DNA of 64,000 nucleotides from Cryptomeria japonica (Eukaryota > Streptophyta > Pinopsida > Cupressales > Cupressaceae): positions 263,116,925 through 263,180,924 of the forward strand of contig NC_081415.1 of NCBI RefSeq assembly GCF_030272615.1. Direction: 5' to 3'. The notes beneath the pieces were generated by a model. The model worked only from the letters and a program-made list of their open reading frames with translations. It did not search any database and was not told the origin of the DNA. Made by a program: the position numbers and the translations under genes. Positions 58,818-64,000 of the stretch are shown here, in pieces (positions within the stretch are counted from its first letter, which is position 1; each line of letters begins with the position of its first letter).

Positions 58818-60879
58818 TTAGTGACTCCGCGAAGAGCTCCTACGCTCCCTATCCATCATGATCCCGTGATATGTAGTTGCCTTTGCCTGAGCTGCCGCTA
58901 GATCACGCTCTGTCTGTTGTAGTCTCTCTAACAAAGTAATCTCCCTCTCTTGCTAGACCTCTAACTCCACCTGGAAGGGGGTGATTCGGTCCTCATGCCA
59001 CTCAACACTCGTCTAAGGTCTACGCACTATTTCCAAGGAGCTAGTAATGTGTGTGGTAGTGATTATGTCTATCACTGCATTCTGGATAAGGGAACACCAC
59101 TCCTAAATGCCAATTGCAGAGATAGAAAGAGGTTTTCATCAGTAACATTCTATATCATCACATCTAAGTAATTAAGATGGATAAATTGAACAATCATAAA
59201 ACATGTTACCTAGATCTCCCTCCCACCAATAGGGCTCATGGAAAGAGACCTCATGTGACTGGGACCCCCTAGGCTCTCCATGCTCATAATGTATCTGTAC
59301 AGTGGGCATGAGACGATGGGGATTGGAATCAGGACCCCTTATAAGGTCCTTGTCCCCTCACGATGGAATGATCTATGGATCTAAGGCTATGGTGTCATCC
59401 CTGGCGTGATGTGGAACTACATCTGACTCATCCTCCTCAACCTCCTCAACCTCCTCACCCTCCTCATCCTCATCCTCCTCATCCTCATCCTCATCCTCTC
59501 CATCCCCCTCATCATCGCCATCCAGATATGGCTCTCCTGCATCAGGATCATCTCCATCACCACCAAACTCCTACTTTCCTACATCATCAGCCTAATCATA
59601 TGTGTCCTCCTCATCAAGGTCCACGGATGTATTAGGGTCCTCCTTGTCATCCGCATGTCTCCATGGTCTGGGGTTCCCTCTAGGGAAGTCATCCAAAAAG
59701 ATAGCTCTAGGGTATGTCCTACCCCACCATGCGATGTACCACCAGTGTGCACCTACATCATCTCTATAGTCAGTCGTGATATCTCAATCAGACCCATTTG
59801 AATCTATGATATCAATCTCATCACTGGTAGGTATTAGAAATTCTCTTGTCCTAGGGGTCATACATGAGTGTTGAATGTAGATAGACACATTTGTATGGAT
59901 ACATTTCTCAAACCCAAACAGTCGTCGGACTCGGTCAAAGTAGAATGGGAATACAATGCGGCTATACTGTCCCTCCAAAAGATGGATCCTCTACATGCAA
60001 AACAACTGCCTATGTATACCTTCCCACATGTACATCTTGTGGTAGGTTCTCCCTCTGATGACCTCTGCTATCAATCTGTCAAGAGTCAACCTCCAATGCA
60101 TCAAGTCTCTGAACAGCCACTCATGGGTAAGAGGATATACAAACACCCTAGGCTGCTCTAGAACCAAATCAATGGGAACCCCAACAGGTCTAGTGCATGT
60201 GATGTTCTCAAGTATCCAAATTTGTAATAGTGTGCAGGTCATCAAGTTGCATCCCGGTCCAAAAATGTACTCACTTAAGTCATGATAGAGGTGGGATAAC
60301 ATGCTCCACCCCTAGGAGAATACCCTATGATGTCTCTGCGTAGATCTCACCATATAAGTGAGACCTATGTGCATATATGTGTCACGCCCATTGGGGCACA
60401 TGACTAATGCAATGGTAGCAATCATCAACCATCTCACTAGTGGTACCTCACTGGTAAGATGTAAACGCCAACTGATCATAATGTGACCTTTCGTCTCACT
60501 AGGCATCTCTTTGCCAATGCAGTATATCTACTCCCTCCTATAGTTGATATCATTGTGATCAACTCAATACCTCACCGTCTCTCCTCTAATAGGTAGATAG
60601 AGTATCCGGTACACGTCCTCTAGAGTGACCATCATCTCTCCCATAGGTAAGAGAAAGGTGGAGGTATCTACATCCCATCTCTCCATCAAGACCATCATCA
60701 TCGCAAGGTGGAACTTGATGGTGGGCATGGTCATCATATACCGTAGACCTACGTAATGTAGCAACTCTCTTTCCTCTAGTGTAAGCCTCAAAATCTGACT
60801 CTAGAGGCTTCGAAAGGTATGGCCGATAGCATGCTCTCATATATTGGGAAGAACCTACAAAATGAAACAATCCAATCAT
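58818..60879 (-). pseudogene. Antisense plant mobile domain (PMD) gene inside the Tat element
   Basis: On the strand opposite to pol, one frame runs from about 60791 to 58818 with stops at 60564, 60312 (the next codon set starts at 60302), 59991 and 59784. The first part has RWDVDTSTFLLPMGE and VTLEDVYRILYLPIRGE (about 60685-60580), a clear PMD signature as in MAIN-like proteins. Then CRPVG-like region, a DE-rich acidic tail (59420-59560) and a short coiled coil (ITLLERLQQTERDLAAAQAK, near 58930). A stretch with GT/AG limits (59103-59209) could be an intron. A frameshift near 60795 separates an upstream piece. PMD proteins of plants act in the nucleus or travel with transposons; what this one does for the element is unknown. 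Confidence 0.8.
59427..59520. repeat. Simple repeat (cctcctcat-like)
   Basis: A run of cctcct, caacct and catcct words. On the minus strand it encodes the Asp/Glu-rich tail of the PMD gene. Confidence 0.8.
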
Positions 60880-60981
60880 CAGTAATCACTCATTGATCAT
60901 CATTATCTAATAAAAAAAATCAATGCATCTATTTTACACATTAGATGCCTGATCCCATGCAACCCTCAATCACTCCAATCA

Positions 60982-61133
60982 GGGACCAGGGCATCCCTCT
61001 AAGACTAGAGCGCCCTGGGAGGACTGGGGTGCCTAGGTGGGACCAGAGCACCCTAGGAGGCCCAGGGCATCCTTGTGGGACTAGGGCACCCAGGGAGGAC
61101 CAGGGAACTCTAAGAGACCATGGTGCCTAGATA
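60982..61133. repeat. 19 bp GC-rich minisatellite, eight copies
   Basis: Eight consecutive 19 base units, for example gggaccagggcatccctct and gggactagggcacccaggg, fit the window exactly (152 bases). It is far more GC-rich than its surroundings. Because 19 is not a multiple of three it is unlikely to be coding. Confidence 0.92.
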
Positions 61134-61878
61134 GGGGGGCATGTGCATGATCTTGATGCTGACATCATCGACACAAAAACCAACACAATCAAGAAAAGTC
61201 AATAGAAGGTCAACTCACCTCGTCGAGCGATCTACCAGTCAACACGACCTATCTCAAGATCTCCATTTGTGTGGGTCGCTTAGGTCAACATCGAGGCATG
61301 ATGGCTGGTGTGTGGGCTCCTCTGTAGTGAATAGTGCCAAAAGTAAATTAGTGAAAAATGAAAGTGTCACTTTCATATTTATGAGGTATGCACTTTTTCA
61401 TTTTTTATGATTTTTAAGTTAAAAACCCTAATTTTGCTCTTTTCACTTAATCTATCATAACTTGAGCTAGGGAGTTCTAATTTTTATGTTGTCAGTGGTG
61501 TCGAGATTGTGAATTTGTTCTCTTTCTCCACACTTATTCCATAAAGTGCTTTGATATTTGGTCGAGCCTTGTTGTGAATATGTTTCATCAAGGTCTTCAT
61601 CACAATTCCCTGTGGTAAACATGATACCCTATTTCACCTCACTAATAAGCAAGCTGAAACAAGGGGGCATATAGCTACCTACAAATTTCATCACCTTCCT
61701 TAGTAAGCATTAGGTGATTTTGTGATCTAACATGTGGTTTTGTAGGGTGCGGTTCCTAATTGTGTACTGCAGATACCACTGCGGGCTTCATTTGATGACT
61801 TATGGACTATCCTTTTTCAAATAATGTTTACTTTTATGTACTTTATCTTGCATATGCACATAGTATCATATGACCACT
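61134..61878 (+). other. 3' untranslated region of the Tat element
   Basis: No gene. From about 61600 it matches the relic at 8600-9006 by eye, showing that this region belongs to the Tat family. Confidence 0.6.
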
Positions 61879-61893
61879 AAAGTGGGGGCTAAA
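61879..61893 (+). other. Polypurine tract of the Tat element
   Basis: aaagtgggggctaaa directly before the 3' LTR. The relic at 8994 has the same tract with one change. Confidence 0.75.
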
Positions 61894-63534
61894 TATAGCA
61901 TCGTAAAGTGTACACCCTTTCTAGGGTGGTACAATTCCACACTTAGTTTAGCACTCACCTTGGTGTATTTTTCATCCTAAATTTCTAATCTCCTTTATCA
62001 TTTAATTAATTAATTTGATTAAATCTAAATCCATATTTCATCACTTCACACATTATAAAGTTGGGCCCTTTACCCTAAGTGTGCTCCTTTTCATTTTATT
62101 CCTTCAATAAATCATTAAATCATAAACCCTAATTATGTCCTATTTTGACCTTTAAAGCCCGATTTCGCATATCAAAACATCTCAAAATCAACTGTAACTT
62201 TGGGATTCAATCTAATATCATCATAGCTAATGAACCTAAAAATTTTGTAAAAAGTTGGTAGGACTGGGTGCAAGTTGCACTTGGTCCCCGACAATTTTCT
62301 CAAATTTTTAGGAGCATAGTTCTATGATATTATAATGCTTAATCCCAAGAAATTGGCAGGAAATTCAAATCCTAGGTCGGCCTAAAGGTAAAATTAAGAT
62401 CCAAGGTTTCATACATAAGAGCTCTTCTTTCTTCATTTGAAAGGTTAAGGAATTTGATCTAGGAAAAAGATTTTTGGAGCAATCACAAGGGGTCTTTTAT
62501 GTTGCAAAGGAGCAGATCTTTTGGATTCTTCAACAACATTCAACAAAACCCATTAAGCATTCATCAAGCATTCTTTCATCAATTGGGGGCTTTTGAAGAT
62601 GTAGGAAAGCAATAGGAGATGATCGACTGAAGATTGGCTTGTACCTCTTCCTTTGGGTTGGGTACGGCTCCATGTTGTTTCCATGTCTTTGTACGAGGCT
62701 CATTACATCAATTTTTTTTACATTCATGCTTTAGATCACTTTGCATCATTGATTTAGAGCATTTACTTTTTCAATTACAAGAATTTAGGGTTTACTCTTT
62801 AAGGTTGCTCAAGATTGTTTGCATTCATCCTAAGGTCTTGCACACACACAAGATTCTTGCACACACTATTTTACTATACAAATCGGCTATTTGTTGAGGT
62901 GGAAATCACCGAAATAGGGGTTTGAATGAGGACAAACCCTATATAGCCACTCAAAACCCTATTTTTAGCTACAGGTATAGATTCAGGATCTAATCATTGC
63001 TACAAATTTCATGACCCACAACACACACATACACAGTTCCAGGGACCAAATCTCACCAGAAACCCCTGGGATAAGGGAATGGTGCCATGGTCCTCCTATA
63101 TTTGGGCACATTTTGGTAGAACAATAGTTTGCAGTCTTTAGATCCTAGTCTGTCAGTTACAGCTTCTAGTCTATAGAATCAGTACAAGGGCGTAGCACTC
63201 CTATCCTGGACATTTTGGCTCAGATTTGTGGCATAGGTGCACCTCTGAATTTGTCTCCTAATCTATACTTTTCAACAATATATTAGTTATTCTCAGTTCA
63301 ACATTTATATATTAGGGTTGCTTGTGTGTACTTTCATTTTAGGTTAAATCATTCAAATATGCACTTCGCATTTCTCCTATCTCTCATTTACAACAAGGGA
63401 ATATAAACCCTAAGAGGTAATCCTTGGCTCTCTATTCAGAAGTAGCCAAAGTGCATTACCTCCCTAGGCTCTTTGTGTGTACATGAGAGTGGCATTAGGG
63501 TTTTCTTACATTGTCTCACTTTTTCCTCTACACA
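61894..63534 (+). repeat. 3' LTR of the Tat element
   Basis: 1641 bp, begins TATAGCATC (the G of TG is A here), ends CTACACA and is followed by catag, the changed target copy. Confidence 0.9.
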
Positions 63535-63539
63535 CATAG

Positions 63540-64000
63540 TATTAGTTGTGATCATCGAAGGACCAATACATCTAGATATAGTCTACATTTTTATTGTATA
63601 TCGATATGAACATGGCATATGCCATATTTTTGTAAAACTTTTATTAACTTGGCATATATGCCATTTTTGTATACATACACAATTATTGTGGATTTTGATA
63701 TATATAAATGTTGATATTCGATCCAATAAATATGCATTGTGTTCATTATTGTGCATTTTGTTGATATTGATATTGATATTTGGCACATACATAATTTGTT
63801 CATTGTGTTCATTATCGTGCATTTTGATATATATAAATATTGATTTATAATTGATACAATTAATTTTTTGCTCAAATAAAGACATACAATTCATTATGTG
63901 AGCAATATATCTAGAGCGCTCAACAAAATAAGTCTGAATGACAACAAACAAGCTTACAAAATTGTAATAAAAGAGCCTCCAACACACAATCATTAAAATT
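63540..64000. other. Right flank of the Tat element
   Basis: No gene. Two words repeat: ttttgatatatataaat (near 63695 and 63820) and tgtgttcattat(t/c)gtgcattttg (near 63738 and 63805). Confidence 0.5.

Larger units (their letters stand above)
37520..63534 (+). mobile_element. Tat-lineage Ty3/Gypsy element split by a 13 kb insertion
   Basis: LTRs at 37520-39217 and 61894-63534 lie in the same orientation and are flanked by catat (37515-37519) and catag (63535-63539), a duplication with one change. The first 44861 bases end inside the integrase C-terminus; coding resumes in the same frame at 57950 after an insertion with its own aggag duplication. Without the insertion the element is about 12.9 kb. 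Order: LTR, primer site, short gag remnant, protease, G-patch-like segment, RT, RNase H, archaeal-like second RNase H, integrase, antisense PMD gene, 19 bp minisatellite, purine tract, LTR. The second RNase H is the hallmark of the Tat lineage. LTRs differ by roughly a tenth by eye, so it is the oldest intact insertion here. Confidence 0.88.

Noticed and set aside
60945-61130. Plus-strand frame rich in Arg, Gly and Pro
   Set aside because: It is a translation of the 19 bp minisatellite, whose period does not keep a frame.
37520-63534. Two separate Tat copies instead of one split element
   Set aside because: The matching target duplication, same LTR family and orientation, and in-frame resumption of integrase after the insert all favour one element.
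63583-63993. 136 residue minus-strand frame
   Set aside because: Low-complexity AT-rich repeat with Ile/Tyr/Asn bias; no domain or supporting signal.

Overview
This window looks like intergenic DNA from a large, repeat-rich seed-plant genome. A gymnosperm (conifer-like) genome is my best guess, because the retrotransposons are old, nested and Tat-type with long LTRs, and I find no intact host gene. That organism call is inference; no marker gene is present. I found no tRNA, rRNA, CRISPR, bacterial or organelle feature.

Layout. (1) 125-8056: a complete Ty3/Gypsy chromovirus on the minus strand, with two 1.6 kb LTRs, a ctcat target-site duplication (TSD), an initiator-Met primer site and one gag-pol frame broken only by nonsense codons. 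(2) 8062-9508 plus 16097-~16560: the 3' end of an old Tat-type element. A complete minus-strand Ty1/Copia element (9509-16096, TSD aaatt) sits inside its LTR. (3) ~16.6-20.4 kb: microsatellites, degenerate tandem repeats and a weak exon-like stretch. (4) 20.4-25.9 kb: a decayed L1-type LINE on the minus strand. (5) 27.8-~36.5 kb: a 5' LTR, primer site and long, mostly non-coding internal region of a large LTR derivative, full of different tandem repeats. (6) 36.5-37.3 kb: a short module that looks like spliced exons, one of them tandemly duplicated. (7) 37520-63534: a Tat-lineage Ty3/Gypsy element on the plus strand.

The Tat element is opened by a 13.1 kb insertion at 44862-57944 (TSD aggag). 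That insertion is itself opened by a 6.65 kb LTR element at 46694-53343 (TSD cttgt). When the insertions are removed in thought, the reading frames on both sides meet in frame at both levels.

The most unusual content is in the Tat region. Between its pol and its 3' LTR the Tat element carries an antisense gene with a plant mobile domain (PMD), an acidic tail and a coiled coil. The two elements nested in it have no pol. Each encodes an unrecognised protein of about 1100 residues with the same plan: a globular N-terminus, a low-complexity middle and a coiled-coil C-terminus. The inner one also has a SIRE-like gag with four zinc knuckles. They look like non-autonomous LTR elements that keep their own large accessory protein.

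Every coding region here is broken. The two minus-strand LTR elements are the best preserved. Hand-compared LTR pairs suggest the Copia element is youngest, then the Gypsy chromovirus and the inner 46.7 kb element, with the Tat element clearly older.
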